This document shows, piece by piece, positions 10,385 to 20,657 of a stretch of DNA of 64,000 bases. Position 1 is the first letter of the stretch. Each line of letters begins with the position of its first letter. The stretch spans positions 1-64,000 of the forward strand of contig CAIOKO010000234.1 of NCBI GenBank assembly GCA_903858935.1. Reading direction: 5' to 3'. The position numbers and the translations under genes are program-made. Under the pieces are notes generated by a model. That model saw only the letters and a list, made by a program, of their open reading frames with translations, was not told where the DNA came from and ran no database searches. The DNA comes from an uncultured Schlesneria sp. GTDB lineage: Bacteria; Planctomycetota; Planctomycetia; Planctomycetales; Planctomycetaceae.

Positions 10385-11014
10385 TCATAGCGGCGATTCA
10401 GGAAGATTCGCCAGCCAGGTATTTCGAATAGGAATCAAGTGCTGCAGGACATCAACCAGGACTTCCGGTGGCGATTTCATTGCATCAACGCACTTGATCA
10501 GTTCTTTTGGATAGCAATTAATGACCGGCTCGGATTCAGCTCGGTAAACATTGAAGCGGGTGCGAATAATATCTTCGTTAGCATCATCAGCACGGTTGTC
10601 GCGGATTGCTCGGCGCTTGATACGATCGATCATTCGAGATTCATCAAGGCAGATTAAATGGATAATCGCCAGGACGTTGATCGTGTTTTTCAGCATTTCG
10701 ACCTGGTTTGGATTTCGCGGGATTCCGTCAAGGATCAGGAATTCGTCCGGTGGTCTGTAGCGTGAGACAGCAATGTGCCCGTGCAGCGCTTTTGTCCAGA
10801 TTCGTACCGTCAGTTCGTCCGGGACCAGTTGGCCGCGTGAACTGAACTGATAAATCTCTCGACCATCCGCGGAATTTATGTTGAGTGATCGAAAGACGTC
10901 ACCGCAGGAGAGGTGATAAAATCCCGGGATCTGCCCAAGAATAGTCCCTTGCGTACCCTTCCCGACACCAGGGGCGCCGAAAAGTAGCACCGTCGGAAAC
11001 CGTCCGTCAAACAT
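10385..11014 (-). CDS. Adenylate kinase family nucleotide kinase
   Basis: A cytoplasmic P-loop kinase of 209 residues, probably converting AMP and ATP to two ADP. The P-loop GAPGVGKGTQ is at about residues 13-22. The NMP-binding DGIPRNPNQ segment stands in place of the usual DGFPRT. The sequence IKRRAIRDNRADDANEDIIRTRF matches the lid and post-lid arginine region, where R..DD is conserved. The lid is short and lacks zinc-binding cysteines. Phe-to-Ile in DGFPR and the non-standard surroundings suggest a divergent or secondary adenylate kinase rather than the housekeeping Adk of a ribosomal protein operon. It is convergent with the cytochrome-WD40 gene. Confidence 0.8.
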   Translation of the reverse strand: MFDGRFPTVLLFGAPGVGKGTQGTILGQIPGFYHLSCGDVFRSLNINSADGREIYQFSSRGQLVPDELTVRIWTKALHGHIAVSRYRPPDEFLILDGIPRNPNQVEMLKNTINVLAIIHLICLDESRMIDRIKRRAIRDNRADDANEDIIRTRFNVYRAESEPVINCYPKELIKCVDAMKSPPEVLVDVLQHLIPIRNTWLANLPESPL

Positions 11015-11304
11015 GTCACATCCTTCGTTTGGTAAATCGAAACCTGACGGTATCTTAAACTGGCGGCCGGTGATGACTCAATGGATGCGGATCATACGTC
11101 GCCACATGCAACAACAAACGCGATTCCGGCCAGACGAATCGGTGTTTCAAAAACATTGGGCTTGATTTGCGTGAAATCTCTCGAAGTTGTTGACCTATTC
11201 AGATATTGATTGATAATGGTTGGAATTCGCCAATTCCTTGAAGTTTCAGGCGTTGGAAGTGGCATCCGGCGTGAAGTCCCCCTCTCACGCAAAGGAATTC
11301 GATT

Positions 11305-12219
11305 GTGGCACGATGCTCGCTGATATTGTTTGGCACTTTTTTTCTGTTACGTCCGCCGATCGCAGATGCTCAACATTGCTTTGGCCATTATGGTTTTCTG
11401 AGAAGTCCGCAACCGTTGTTAATCAATCCGGTGCTGGGGTATAGCGGATACGTTGGGCCGGGATACGTGCGATATCAACCGGTTAACCCGACTCCATATT
11501 TTCCATTCCAGAGAACGCAGGTGGTTTCAATTGGTGTTCCGGATATTCCTGAATTAGCACCCTTCGACCCATCGAAAGTCCCGGTGGTTCCCTCGAGTGC
11601 CGCAGCTCGGTTGAAAAGCCTGCAACACCAGACTCGGGGTGATCAGAAGCTGAGAGAGCAGAAGTGGGCAGATGCCTGGTCTGCCTACCGCAGTTCGGTT
11701 GATGCCGCGCCGGATCGCGCCGAAGCTCACCTCAGGTTAGGGATGTGTCTGGTGGCGATGCTACGTTATGAACCGGCAATTCGCGAGTTGAAACGTGCTT
11801 TGTATATCGATCCGACAATACCAAAGCTGGGCAAGATTTCTTCAACGTTGTTTGGGCCTGACAGCCAAATCGTCAGATCATCGATTGTCAGTAAGTTGGC
11901 CGATTGGGTCCAGGAAGACTATCGAGATCCTGATCGGCTGTTTTTGCTTGGTGTCGTCTTGCATTTTGAAGGGGATCCCCGCGGACAGGAAGTTTTTGAA
12001 GCGGCGATGCGGATGAAGAGAAAGGGTGATGCCAGCCATATTGCGTCGTTTTTGAATTCGCCACAAGGCGTTGCTAAAGGACCGCAACCAGTCGTAGTTC
12101 CTGCGATACCGAAATTGAATGCCGATCCAATTCCGATGCCGTTTGGTCCGCCCGTCGTTAATGTACCGAAACCAATCGGTCCGATTCCTGGTGCCCCAGT
12201 GCCGATGCCGGATCTGTAA
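11305..12219 (+). CDS. Exported TPR-containing protein
   Basis: A 304-residue protein starting at a GTG, with AAGGAA about 7 bases upstream. The N-terminus has a signal peptide (CSLILFGTFFLLRPPIADA) followed by a Tyr/Pro/Gly-rich stretch. The central part (about residues 110-170) holds one or two tetratricopeptide repeats, as in WADAWSAYRSSVDAAPDRAEAHLRLGMCLV followed by YEPAIRELKRALYIDP. The C-terminus is proline-rich, ending in PIGPIPGAPVPMPDL. Such proteins act as protein-interaction scaffolds; the partner is unknown. The 290 bases upstream contain no gene I can support. Confidence 0.72.
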   Translation: MARCSLILFGTFFLLRPPIADAQHCFGHYGFLRSPQPLLINPVLGYSGYVGPGYVRYQPVNPTPYFPFQRTQVVSIGVPDIPELAPFDPSKVPVVPSSAAARLKSLQHQTRGDQKLREQKWADAWSAYRSSVDAAPDRAEAHLRLGMCLVAMLRYEPAIRELKRALYIDPTIPKLGKISSTLFGPDSQIVRSSIVSKLADWVQEDYRDPDRLFLLGVVLHFEGDPRGQEVFEAAMRMKRKGDASHIASFLNSPQGVAKGPQPVVVPAIPKLNADPIPMPFGPPVVNVPKPIGPIPGAPVPMPDL

Positions 12220-12449
12220 ATTTAAAAATTCGTTTGGTGAGAATTCTGTGAAAAAGAGTAGGAAACTGGTTTTCCCTTTCCGATTCGATTACCGTAACGT
12301 TGAATTGATCGACAACAATTGATACGGATTGGATCGAAAATGAGTTGGGGCGTTCGCCCGTTGTTCTTGGTCCGTATTCGATTAGATCACATTTCAGCGC
12401 ATCGCAATTCGGCGATGCGCGAGTCATTCGACGAGTTAGGGTTGGTACG

Positions 12450-14114
12450 ATGAATGGTGAAGAGACGGTGCCTGTTGTTGCGCAAGGTCAGGCAGAACAG
12501 ACGGTCAGTCATGCTGTACATGGTGATGCAACTGCCAGCGAAACTGTGGTCGTATCCCCGGTTGCAAAGGTAATTGCATCAACGGACGCCCATTCTGATG
12601 TGGCTGTCGCGGCAGTTGAACCGATCGCAAAGCCTGTCGAAGCTGCCGCCGCAGCCGTCGAAGAAACTCGCAAACGTCCCGTTCTCAACCCTAATGTTGA
12701 CGAGCACCAGGCGCGTGCCGTGGGAAGTATCGGGGCCGAAGTCGAAACCGAAGCAGTTGCGGTTGCCGCTGCTGCTGCCGCACAAACTGAGGCAGCGATC
12801 ACATCCAGAGGACCCGTTGGACAAATCGAGCTTCCTCCGAAACAGGTGTCTCTGGATGACGGACTTGAGCAGGAAATCGAAGCTGCGATGTCCGGTGAGA
12901 TGACTGCACCGACGGCTCCTCCTGTCGGTGCCACAACACCCAATCCGTCATCAACCGCGGAAGAGCTTCCCGCCTCAGAAGAGCAATTGGAAGCCGGTAC
13001 GAAGCTGAAGGCCAAAGTGCAAAGTGTCACCGCTGACGACGTTTTCTGTGAAGTTGGATACCGCTCCCCGGGTGTCCTTCCGGCTCGACAATTTCCACAA
13101 GGAAAACAACCTCGTGTTGGCGAAGAGTTTCTTGTGATTGTTGAAAAATACGATCCTGAAAACAGCGTCATTCTTGTCAATCTACCCAAGGCAACTCGTA
13201 AAGCACGTGGAAATTGGGAAGAACTGACCGTCGGCCAGGTGACGGAATGTATCGTCAATAAGACGAATAAAGGTGGCTTAGAAGTCACTGTCGGTGGCTT
13301 GCGAGCATTCTTGCCCGCGAGTCAGGTTGATCTCGGTTTTGTGAACTCCATGGATGCACTGGTCGGTCAGAAGCTGGTTGTGCAAATCACGGAATTGAAC
13401 CCGGCCAAGCGGAACCTCGTGGTCAGCCGTCGATCGGTCATGATTGCGGAACGAAAAGAGCTTGCCGGAGCGTTCTGGGAAAAGGTTGAAGTCGGTCAGC
13501 AGTTTTCCGGAACCGTGAAGACGATCAAGGATTATGGTGTGTTTGTCGATTTGGGGGGGGCTGACGGCTTCCTGCACATCGGAGAAATGAGTTGGACACG
13601 GGTAAAACATCCGTCTGAAGTCTTGAACGAGGGACAGCAGTGCGACGTTGTCGTTTTGTCGCTTGACCGCGAAAAGCAGAAGATCGGCCTGGGAATGCGG
13701 CAGTTGTCCCACAATCCGTGGGGCAGTGTCGAATCCACTTATGCTGTCGGAAAAGAAGTCAAAGGCAAAGTGACGAGAATCACCGACTTCGGTGCCTTCG
13801 TCGAACTGGAGCCAGGCGTTGAAGGTCTGATTCACATCAGTGAGATGGACCATCAGCGAATTCGCAAAGTCACCGATGTCGTCAATGTCGGTCAAGATGT
13901 CCAGGCGCAGGTCCTTGAAGTTGCTCGTGATCGTCAGCGAATCAGCTTGTCATTGAAGGCCCTGAAGCAGAAGCCCGAAAAGCCGAAGGACGAAGATCTT
14001 GCACCGGGCAAGGGCGAGGCCTACGAGCGGAAGCGTAAAGAACCACTTCGTGGCGGAAAGACGATGGGGAGCGGCGGAGGACTCTTCGGCAACCCTGGTG
14101 ATTTCAACCGCTAA
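12450..14114 (+). CDS. rpsA: S1 RNA-binding domain protein (ribosomal protein S1-like)
   Basis: A protein of 554 residues from the ATG at 12450 (the frame is open back to 12345). The first ~180 residues are a low-complexity Ala/Val/Glu-rich extension. Four S1-type OB-fold repeats follow; the last two are canonical, with KTIKDYGVFVDLGGADGFLH and RITDFGAFVELEPGVEGLIH. The C-terminus is basic and glycine-rich. Ribosomal protein S1 binds mRNA on the 30S subunit and helps initiate translation. Four rather than six repeats plus a long Ala-rich N-terminus differs from the Escherichia coli protein but is compatible with S1 homologues from other phyla. A general S1-domain RNA-binding protein is the alternative. 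Confidence 0.82.
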   Translation: MNGEETVPVVAQGQAEQTVSHAVHGDATASETVVVSPVAKVIASTDAHSDVAVAAVEPIAKPVEAAAAAVEETRKRPVLNPNVDEHQARAVGSIGAEVETEAVAVAAAAAAQTEAAITSRGPVGQIELPPKQVSLDDGLEQEIEAAMSGEMTAPTAPPVGATTPNPSSTAEELPASEEQLEAGTKLKAKVQSVTADDVFCEVGYRSPGVLPARQFPQGKQPRVGEEFLVIVEKYDPENSVILVNLPKATRKARGNWEELTVGQVTECIVNKTNKGGLEVTVGGLRAFLPASQVDLGFVNSMDALVGQKLVVQITELNPAKRNLVVSRRSVMIAERKELAGAFWEKVEVGQQFSGTVKTIKDYGVFVDLGGADGFLHIGEMSWTRVKHPSEVLNEGQQCDVVVLSLDREKQKIGLGMRQLSHNPWGSVESTYAVGKEVKGKVTRITDFGAFVELEPGVEGLIHISEMDHQRIRKVTDVVNVGQDVQAQVLEVARDRQRISLSLKALKQKPEKPKDEDLAPGKGEAYERKRKEPLRGGKTMGSGGGLFGNPGDFNR

Positions 14115-14264
14115 TCGATATGGGCTGCGATTGGTGCATAGCTGCTTTTGGGTTTTCGTTTCCAGGGAAAGGCTGACAGGACGTTCGGGTCTTGTGGCAC
14201 TCGTTCTGTCCCGGGCGACGATCAAGAGCCTTCGGCTGCTTTTTCACACCGTGGAACCTCATTG

Positions 14265-15764
14265 ATGCAAATTCCGATTCGATTGACTGTGATTTGCCTC
14301 TGTCTCTTTGGATCTGGATGTGATTCGACGAGATCCTCGGATCGTAGTTCCTCAGTCGCCGTATCCAGCGAGGCCACGAAATCAAATGCAGTAAACGAGA
14401 CTGACAGTGCCCCAGTCACGTCTGACCGGTCCGGCCATGACTGGCCAGTTTTTCTTGGTCCTCACGGTACAGGCGTTTCCGATGAGACAGGATTGCTCGA
14501 CGAGTGGCCCGCGACAGGCCCACGCGTGCTTTGGGAAAAGCGGATCGGGAAGGGCTATAGTTCCCCCTCGATTCTTGACGGCCGGGTCGTCGTTCATCAT
14601 CGTCAACGTGATCTCGACGTCATCGAATGCTGTCACTTTGAAGATGGGGCGCAGATTTGGAAATACGACTATGAGACCGATTTTGCAGATCCGTATGGCT
14701 ATAACAATGGACCGCGCTGTTCACCTCTTCTGACGAAAACAAGGTGTTATACGTTTGGTGCTCAGGGACGACTGGTCTGCCTCGATCTTGAAACAGGAAA
14801 GCTTGTCTGGGAATGCGATACACCCAAAAAATGGAAGGTTCCTAATCACTTTTTTGGAGCCGGTTGCACCCCGATTATTGAAGGCAACTTGTTGATCGTT
14901 CTTGTTGGCGGGCAACCCGATTCTGGTGTCGTTGCCTTCAATGCCGAGACCGGCGCGACGGTTTGGGAGAGTGTCGGAGAAAAGACTTGGCATGGTGCCG
15001 ATACCGATCTGAATGGAAAGCCTTACAAATGGACCGGCGAAGAAATGGTAGTGAGTTACTCGTCGCCAATCGTTGCCACGATTAATCGTTCAAAACATTT
15101 GCTTTGTTTGGTGCGACAGGGATTAGTCTCGCTCGATCCTGAAAACGGAAATGTCCGTTTTAAATACTGGTTTCGATCTCGCATTAATGATTCTGTAAAC
15201 GCTGCCCGTCCCGTGGTGGTCGACGATCAGGTTTTCTTATCCGCTGCATACGAAACCGGCGCTGCGCTCCTTCGAATTCACCCTGATAATCAGAGTTACG
15301 ATGTTGTCTGGCGAAATAAACGAGGCATGTCGACGCATTGGTCGACCCCAATTTATCAAGATGGGTGTCTCTATGGCTTCAGCGGACGACATGAAGGCGA
15401 AGCAACGCTTCAATGTGTCGATCTCAAGACGGGAAAGCTGGAATGGGAAACGAATGGCTATAGCGGACCGGTCACCGACCTTCGAACGGGTACTAATGGT
15501 GAAATCGTCGATGCGGCAGGTAAACCAGCCACATTCTTCGGTCGTGGTTCAAAAATAGCCGTTGATGGCAAGTTTGTAATGCTGGGCGAACGAGGGATGC
15601 TTGTGCTGGCAAAACTCAGTCGTGAAAAGTACGAAGAGCTTAGTCGAGCAATTTATCCTCAAATTCATTATCCCGCCTGGGCAGCACCCGTCATTTCCCA
15701 CGGGCGGCTGTTTTTGCGAAGCGAAGACCACCTGCTTTGTCTCGACATTGCAAAGCCGCATTAA
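14265..15764 (+). CDS. PQQ-like beta-propeller lipoprotein
   Basis: A predicted lipoprotein of 499 residues. The ATG at 14265 gives a short signal sequence with lipobox FGSGC. The body is a PQQ-like/BamB-type beta-propeller, recognisable from repeats such as GRLVCLDLETGKLVWECDT, VVAFNAETGATVWESVG and QCVDLKTGKLEWETNG. It lacks obvious quinoprotein dehydrogenase catalytic residues, so a structural or binding role in the envelope is more likely than redox catalysis. The planctomycete PQQ-like family often starts with a WPxFLGPxGTG segment, seen here as DWPVFLGPHGTGVSDETG. The frame is open from 14148 but the upstream part is not protein-like. It is convergent with the ABC permease gene. Confidence 0.83.
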   Translation: MQIPIRLTVICLCLFGSGCDSTRSSDRSSSVAVSSEATKSNAVNETDSAPVTSDRSGHDWPVFLGPHGTGVSDETGLLDEWPATGPRVLWEKRIGKGYSSPSILDGRVVVHHRQRDLDVIECCHFEDGAQIWKYDYETDFADPYGYNNGPRCSPLLTKTRCYTFGAQGRLVCLDLETGKLVWECDTPKKWKVPNHFFGAGCTPIIEGNLLIVLVGGQPDSGVVAFNAETGATVWESVGEKTWHGADTDLNGKPYKWTGEEMVVSYSSPIVATINRSKHLLCLVRQGLVSLDPENGNVRFKYWFRSRINDSVNAARPVVVDDQVFLSAAYETGAALLRIHPDNQSYDVVWRNKRGMSTHWSTPIYQDGCLYGFSGRHEGEATLQCVDLKTGKLEWETNGYSGPVTDLRTGTNGEIVDAAGKPATFFGRGSKIAVDGKFVMLGERGMLVLAKLSREKYEELSRAIYPQIHYPAWAAPVISHGRLFLRSEDHLLCLDIAKPH

Positions 15765-15784
15765 TAACGCAAGATCAGAAGTGA

Positions 15785-16900
15785 TTAAGAATTGCTGCGG
15801 TGTTTAACCAGCCGTCCATGAATCACGAGCGCGAGTAAAAGCACAATTCCTAACAAGAACGGTCGAAGCAGATCAAACTGAGTAACCCAACTCGCTTTCA
15901 GCCAGACGTCCTTCAGGCCGGGCGAAAGCGGGGACTGCTTGATCAGTCGTTCCACATTCGTCAGGTTTAAGCCGACTTTGAGCACAGTAAAGCTGAGGAC
16001 ACCGACAAGAGTTCGGCCGATACTTCCTTCGCCACCGAACAGACTTGTACCACCCAGAACGACGCACGCCACCGCATCAAGTAACAAGTCGGCATTCTGG
16101 TCGAGGCTGACGCTATTCATGCGGCCTGAATTAACCATGCCTCCGCACGCGGCTGCTCCGGCGCAGATTGCCAGGCACGCGATCACGATCCGCTCGGTCC
16201 TGACTCCTGCCAGACGAGCTGCCTGGCGATTTCCACCAGTCATATAAACATACCGGCCGAACCGCGTATGTTGCAGTACCAGATGAGCGACAGTCATCAC
16301 CACAGCAGCCAGCACGGCGCTCTGCGGAATACTCAAGGTTCCAAGTCGATCAAAGGTCACTTCAAACAGCGAAGAATTTCCTACCTGCCCAAGGACAGGA
16401 GGAACGGCAAATTTCTGACTTCGAGTGAGAAACCGAGCAAGACCTAATGCGATATTCATCATGGCTAGTGTAATGATAAAACTCGGCAGCCCGGACGAAA
16501 TCGTCAGCCATCCCGATGAAAGACCCATCAGCAGGGCAATTAACAATGGGACAAGTATGACGATCATCGTCGCAAAGAACGAAACATTTGCAGTTCCGTT
16601 AACCTCTTTCGGGCCAGCTGCGAACGGCGATTCCCAAAGCACGCCGCACAAGCAGGCCGAAAGTAACGCTACCATTCCGACAGAGAGATCGATCTCTGCA
16701 CAGAGCAATACAAACGTCAGGCCTGTGGCAACAATCGCAAGGACCGCTCCCTGCTTCAAGATCAATGAAAGCGCACCGAAGCTCAGGAAGTCACTGGCAA
16801 CGACCGAGAACACCATGACAAGCGTTGCCAAGCTGATCAGAGGTGCAAAGTCGGCGAGTTGAAACCGTGGTGTAAGCGAAACTTCGGAATTACGGCTCAT
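15785..16900 (-). CDS. ABC transporter permease, ribose/xylose type (RbsC-like)
   Basis: An inner-membrane protein of 371 residues with about 8-10 hydrophobic segments, of the branched-chain/sugar permease family (BPD_transp_2). The family signatures are AEIDLSVGM near residue 70 and the loop VVLGGTSLFGGEGSIG near residue 270, which match RbsC/XylH-type sugar permeases. It starts 5 bases after the stop of the large PVC cytochrome gene, so the two are probably co-transcribed. No ATPase or substrate-binding protein is encoded nearby, so its partners would have to come from elsewhere. The substrate is probably a sugar, by family only. Confidence 0.85.
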   Translation of the reverse strand: MSRNSEVSLTPRFQLADFAPLISLATLVMVFSVVASDFLSFGALSLILKQGAVLAIVATGLTFVLLCAEIDLSVGMVALLSACLCGVLWESPFAAGPKEVNGTANVSFFATMIVILVPLLIALLMGLSSGWLTISSGLPSFIITLAMMNIALGLARFLTRSQKFAVPPVLGQVGNSSLFEVTFDRLGTLSIPQSAVLAAVVMTVAHLVLQHTRFGRYVYMTGGNRQAARLAGVRTERIVIACLAICAGAAACGGMVNSGRMNSVSLDQNADLLLDAVACVVLGGTSLFGGEGSIGRTLVGVLSFTVLKVGLNLTNVERLIKQSPLSPGLKDVWLKASWVTQFDLLRPFLLGIVLLLALVIHGRLVKHRSNS

Positions 16901-16905
16901 TTGGT

Positions 16906-19900
16906 CTACTTCTTTGCCTTCTTCAACGTCGTCAGGTACTCAACGACGTCCGCCATTTCTTCCTTCGAAAGCAGCTTCGCAAGGTCAGCAGGCATGAGCG
17001 AAATCTTTTGTTTGATTCGTTCATCAATCTCTTTAGTTGGGAACGAGCGAACGATTGCATCGATTCCTTTCAGGCTGACCTTCTCGGCGTCTTCGCTGAT
17101 GACGATGCCGGTTTGCGTTGTTCCATCGTGCAATGCAATCGTCCATGATTCATAGTTGTGACTGATTCCGGCGCTTGGGAAAATGATCGATTCGAACAGC
17201 GCCTGTTTGCTCAGCTTAGCACCAATTTCCGAAAGATTAGGCCCGACTTCCTTTCCTTCACCGTTCACAACATGGCAGGTGTTGCACTTACCGGTTGTGG
17301 CAAAGAGTTTCTGGCCGTTGCCGACATTCCCTTTAAGCTGAGCCAACTCTCCCAGCGACGGGAGCGGCTTGGAATCTTTTCCTGGTGGCAGAGGAAACAT
17401 CTGCGCCGCAACATTACGAACTTCGTTAAATGCCGAGCTATGAAGCGCAGCTGATAGCGCTGGTGCCAGTGACTCGTCATATGATTTGGATGTGGCCAGC
17501 TTCACAAGCTCGGCAGCACCCAGTTTCGATTGCGAGGCCCCCTTGATGGCCTCTCGTCGCAGATCAAGTGGAAGCTGATCGTTACTGACCAGCGGTATCA
17601 GCAACTCGGCGGCGTGTGCGTCGCCAGAATTACTAAGCGCCGTCGCGGTTGCTACAGCCGACTTGCCATCTTTTGTGTTAAGTCCCTTTTTCAACAATTC
17701 GGTCTGGCCCTTTTTGAGCAACACTCGAATGGCGTCGATACTCAATTGTTCATCAGGCTTTGCTTGAGCCAGCGTCAGCAGTTCCGGGAATCGACCCGAA
17801 ACATTGAACTTCTCGACTAGCGTCACGAATTGTGGCTGACCCTTCATGCCATCGAGAACTCGATTCATTGCCGCAAGATGATCGGAATTCTTTGTAACGT
17901 CAAAGGCTGGCAACCTGCTGATTGCTTCTGCGTTCACGTACTTTGTCTTCGCTTCGTCACCGAATTTACCAAACGCGAGATCGATAAGTGCTGCGTCTTT
18001 GCCAGGTCCCGATAAGAAATCGTAAGCTCTCAGATACCTCGGAGCGTCTGATTCAGAGACTCGGTCCGATTTGAGCAAATACGCCAATCCGACAGGCGCC
18101 AAGGTGCCTCGAGACCTCCAGATGATATCCCTCGCGATCGGACTGGCGGCAAGATCTGAAGGATCGGGATTCCCGACTTCGCCCCTGGCCGAGGCAAGAC
18201 AGGCGTCCCAGTCGTGATCAGCAGCGATGCCAAGTGCTTCCAGATACCAGCGATCCATGCCGTCATGCAGGACAGCAAGCTTGCCCCAGAGTTCAGCCTT
18301 CTGAGGTGAATTTAAAAGACGTAACGCGAGTGCACATTCTCGTCGGACTTGCGAAGAGGAATCGCTCACCAGCGTTTTGAGAACATTCACCAGCTCTTCG
18401 GTGTTTGACTTTTCTTCGACTACCGGGAGTTTCTGTCGAGCCAATCTGATTGCAGCAATTCGAATGTCGGGGTCCTTATCTTTTACAGCGGCGGCAATTG
18501 ACTTCTGCCGGTAGGCAGGAATTTTTGCAAGCACCCCCAATGCCCTTGCTCGATAACGTGGATTGCTGTCGCTTTCAAATAAAATCGTCAGTGCCACCCC
18601 GACTTTGTCCGGTTCGGTCGCCGCAAACGATTGAAGTTCTGTCCATGCCATATACCGTGCGACGAGATTCGGATTCTTTAACGCTTCGATCGCCCCGGCA
18701 ATCGTCGAGACATCGACCTTAGGGATCTTGTAAGGTGACTTGGGGGGGGCGACCCGGAACAACCGACCTTTATCGACATCACCCATTCGATGGCCGCCGA
18801 CGCCTGGGTCGTACCAGTCTGCAACGATCAGAGAACCATCCGGTGCGACACAGACGTCCGATGGCCGAAACCAGTTATCACGAGCTCCATACAGGATATC
18901 GACGATTTCGGCTTTGTAGCCGGCACCCGACTTCTTGGCAGGATAAGCCCGGACAACATTCGGGCCAGCATCACAATGAATAATCTGATTCTGAAAAATT
19001 TCGGGCAGCAGCGTCCCTTCGTAATAGCAGATCCCAGTTGGCGAGCCGGCTCCTGTTTGAATCAGATTCGGCACCACGCCAGGATCATTCTGGTGCCAGT
19101 GTCTTAATGGAATCTCGGTTTCCATATTTGTACGAGGTGTCTGCCAGCCTGCTCCGGTCACTTCATCCACATAACCGAAATTGCCACCTTCCATCACATA
19201 ATTGATTCGAACCCCTTTGTTTCCATCGTCGTCGTTATCCGACTGCCAGACCGTACCAAAACTATCGACAGTCAATTCGTAATTGTTTCGGAAGTTGTGG
19301 CCGAGCACTTCGAATTCCGAACCATCGATATTGCACCGGAATGCCATCCCCTGACGGTAGGGCTTGCCACCGTCATTGACTTCGTGGCCCGCAACGTCGA
19401 CGACCGGTTTGGCATTTTTGTCGTAAACCCGATGTCCCGTGTTGCCAACGTTCCAATAGAGTTTACCGTCGGGTCCGAAGATAAACGCGTGGGTCGAGTG
19501 GTCATGTTGAGGATCGCCGACGTTGGTGAAAAGGACTTCTTTCTTGTCTGCTTTCAGGTCTCCGTCTTCGTCAGTAAACACCCAGACATTGGGAGCGCAT
19601 GAAACGATGGCTTTGGTCCCTTTGCCTGATGGAGTTGGCAGAACGCAAATCCCGAGGGCGGAATCAACTTCGTGTCCCTGAAAAAACACGGTCTGTTTGT
19701 CAGAGATTCCGTCGCCGTTGGTATCCTCGACCACGAGGATTCGGTCACCTTCCTTCCGTTCACCCTGACGATGGCGGTAGTTTACGACTTCGCAGACCCA
19801 GACTCGACCGAGATGGTCAACGTCAATGTCTGAGGGACTGAGCATCCCGGATGACTCGGAAGCGAAAAGATTCGCTTCAAGTCCCTCCGCCACATCCAAA

Positions 19901-20472
19901 GCAGCGACAGCATCTTTAGGATCACGACTTCCTGGTGTGCCTGCAGGCGCAGTTAGATATTTCGCCGAAGGTTTTTGCGTGAAGACGAGGAATTGGACTG
20001 AGCTGGATGCTCCCTGGTCTGATCCGCCATTATCGATACCTGCTCGAGCCTTGAATCGTGTGACTCCTTGAGGAAGGTCGAATGCAAGAATCGAATTGGC
20101 ATGTACTCCGAAACCGTATTCCACAGCCTTTCCGGCGATCTTCATGGTGTCGCCGTTGGCGTTCTTATTCACATTGACCTGTCCCCAGTCGGTCGTCGCT
20201 GACGTCCATTTCAATTCAGTCAGTTTTTTCTCGCCCGCTGCTCCGAAAAGCCGAGGTTCGGCCCAATCAGCCCAGTCAGCGGTGAATCCATCACCCGCAT
20301 CGCGAACGACAAGGTACAGCTCTTTTGCTCCAGTCACATCGACGTCAACGTCAACGGAAAGCCCGGGAGTTGAAGTGTTGATCACTTTCGATTGAAACTT
20401 GGGTTCTTGAGCGAAAACGCCGGTACCAAGAGCCATAAGCAACGTGAGCGAGGCGAGTAAACGCTGATTCAT
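16906..20472 (-). CDS. PVC-type membrane-bound dehydrogenase with HEAT repeats and cytochrome c
   Basis: A 1188-residue exported protein with a signal peptide (LASLTLLMALGTGVFAQ). The domains in order are: an N-terminal NPCBM-like sugar-binding beta-sandwich (about residues 25-165, KELYLVVRDAGDGFTADWADW); a beta-propeller of the putative membrane-bound dehydrogenase type found in the PVC group (about 190-600, DVDHLGRVWVCEVVNYRHRQ, VSCAPNVWVFTDEDGD); an alpha-helical HEAT-like region (about 620-1000); and a C-terminal cytochrome c domain with haem motif CNTCH and GPNLSEIG. The combination suggests a periplasmic carbohydrate oxidoreductase that passes electrons to its own haem; the reaction is not established. 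The adjacent sugar-type permease and DUF1080/ThuA genes on the same strand fit carbohydrate use. Confidence 0.88.
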   Translation of the reverse strand: MNQRLLASLTLLMALGTGVFAQEPKFQSKVINTSTPGLSVDVDVDVTGAKELYLVVRDAGDGFTADWADWAEPRLFGAAGEKKLTELKWTSATTDWGQVNVNKNANGDTMKIAGKAVEYGFGVHANSILAFDLPQGVTRFKARAGIDNGGSDQGASSSVQFLVFTQKPSAKYLTAPAGTPGSRDPKDAVAALDVAEGLEANLFASESSGMLSPSDIDVDHLGRVWVCEVVNYRHRQGERKEGDRILVVEDTNGDGISDKQTVFFQGHEVDSALGICVLPTPSGKGTKAIVSCAPNVWVFTDEDGDLKADKKEVLFTNVGDPQHDHSTHAFIFGPDGKLYWNVGNTGHRVYDKNAKPVVDVAGHEVNDGGKPYRQGMAFRCNIDGSEFEVLGHNFRNNYELTVDSFGTVWQSDNDDDGNKGVRINYVMEGGNFGYVDEVTGAGWQTPRTNMETEIPLRHWHQNDPGVVPNLIQTGAGSPTGICYYEGTLLPEIFQNQIIHCDAGPNVVRAYPAKKSGAGYKAEIVDILYGARDNWFRPSDVCVAPDGSLIVADWYDPGVGGHRMGDVDKGRLFRVAPPKSPYKIPKVDVSTIAGAIEALKNPNLVARYMAWTELQSFAATEPDKVGVALTILFESDSNPRYRARALGVLAKIPAYRQKSIAAAVKDKDPDIRIAAIRLARQKLPVVEEKSNTEELVNVLKTLVSDSSSQVRRECALALRLLNSPQKAELWGKLAVLHDGMDRWYLEALGIAADHDWDACLASARGEVGNPDPSDLAASPIARDIIWRSRGTLAPVGLAYLLKSDRVSESDAPRYLRAYDFLSGPGKDAALIDLAFGKFGDEAKTKYVNAEAISRLPAFDVTKNSDHLAAMNRVLDGMKGQPQFVTLVEKFNVSGRFPELLTLAQAKPDEQLSIDAIRVLLKKGQTELLKKGLNTKDGKSAVATATALSNSGDAHAAELLIPLVSNDQLPLDLRREAIKGASQSKLGAAELVKLATSKSYDESLAPALSAALHSSAFNEVRNVAAQMFPLPPGKDSKPLPSLGELAQLKGNVGNGQKLFATTGKCNTCHVVNGEGKEVGPNLSEIGAKLSKQALFESIIFPSAGISHNYESWTIALHDGTTQTGIVISEDAEKVSLKGIDAIVRSFPTKEIDERIKQKISLMPADLAKLLSKEEMADVVEYLTTLKKAKK

Positions 20473-20657
20473 GAGAACGAAGCTCCGATTTTCGAAAGGG
20501 AGTATGTGGAACGCATTATGTCAACTGCGAGACACATGATCTGACTGGATAAAGAACCGTAAAATAATGGGTAGGAGAACAAGCCGACGTGCGCTGAACA
20601 GTTTTATCGCTCGTCTTATTCGAACTGTTGGAATTGTGCCCGCATCTCAAATGCATT

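Noticed and set aside
12509-13288. 259-codon reverse frame opposite the S1 protein gene
   Set aside because: Ser/Thr/Ala-rich composition mirrors the Ala-rich extension of S1. It has no domain features.
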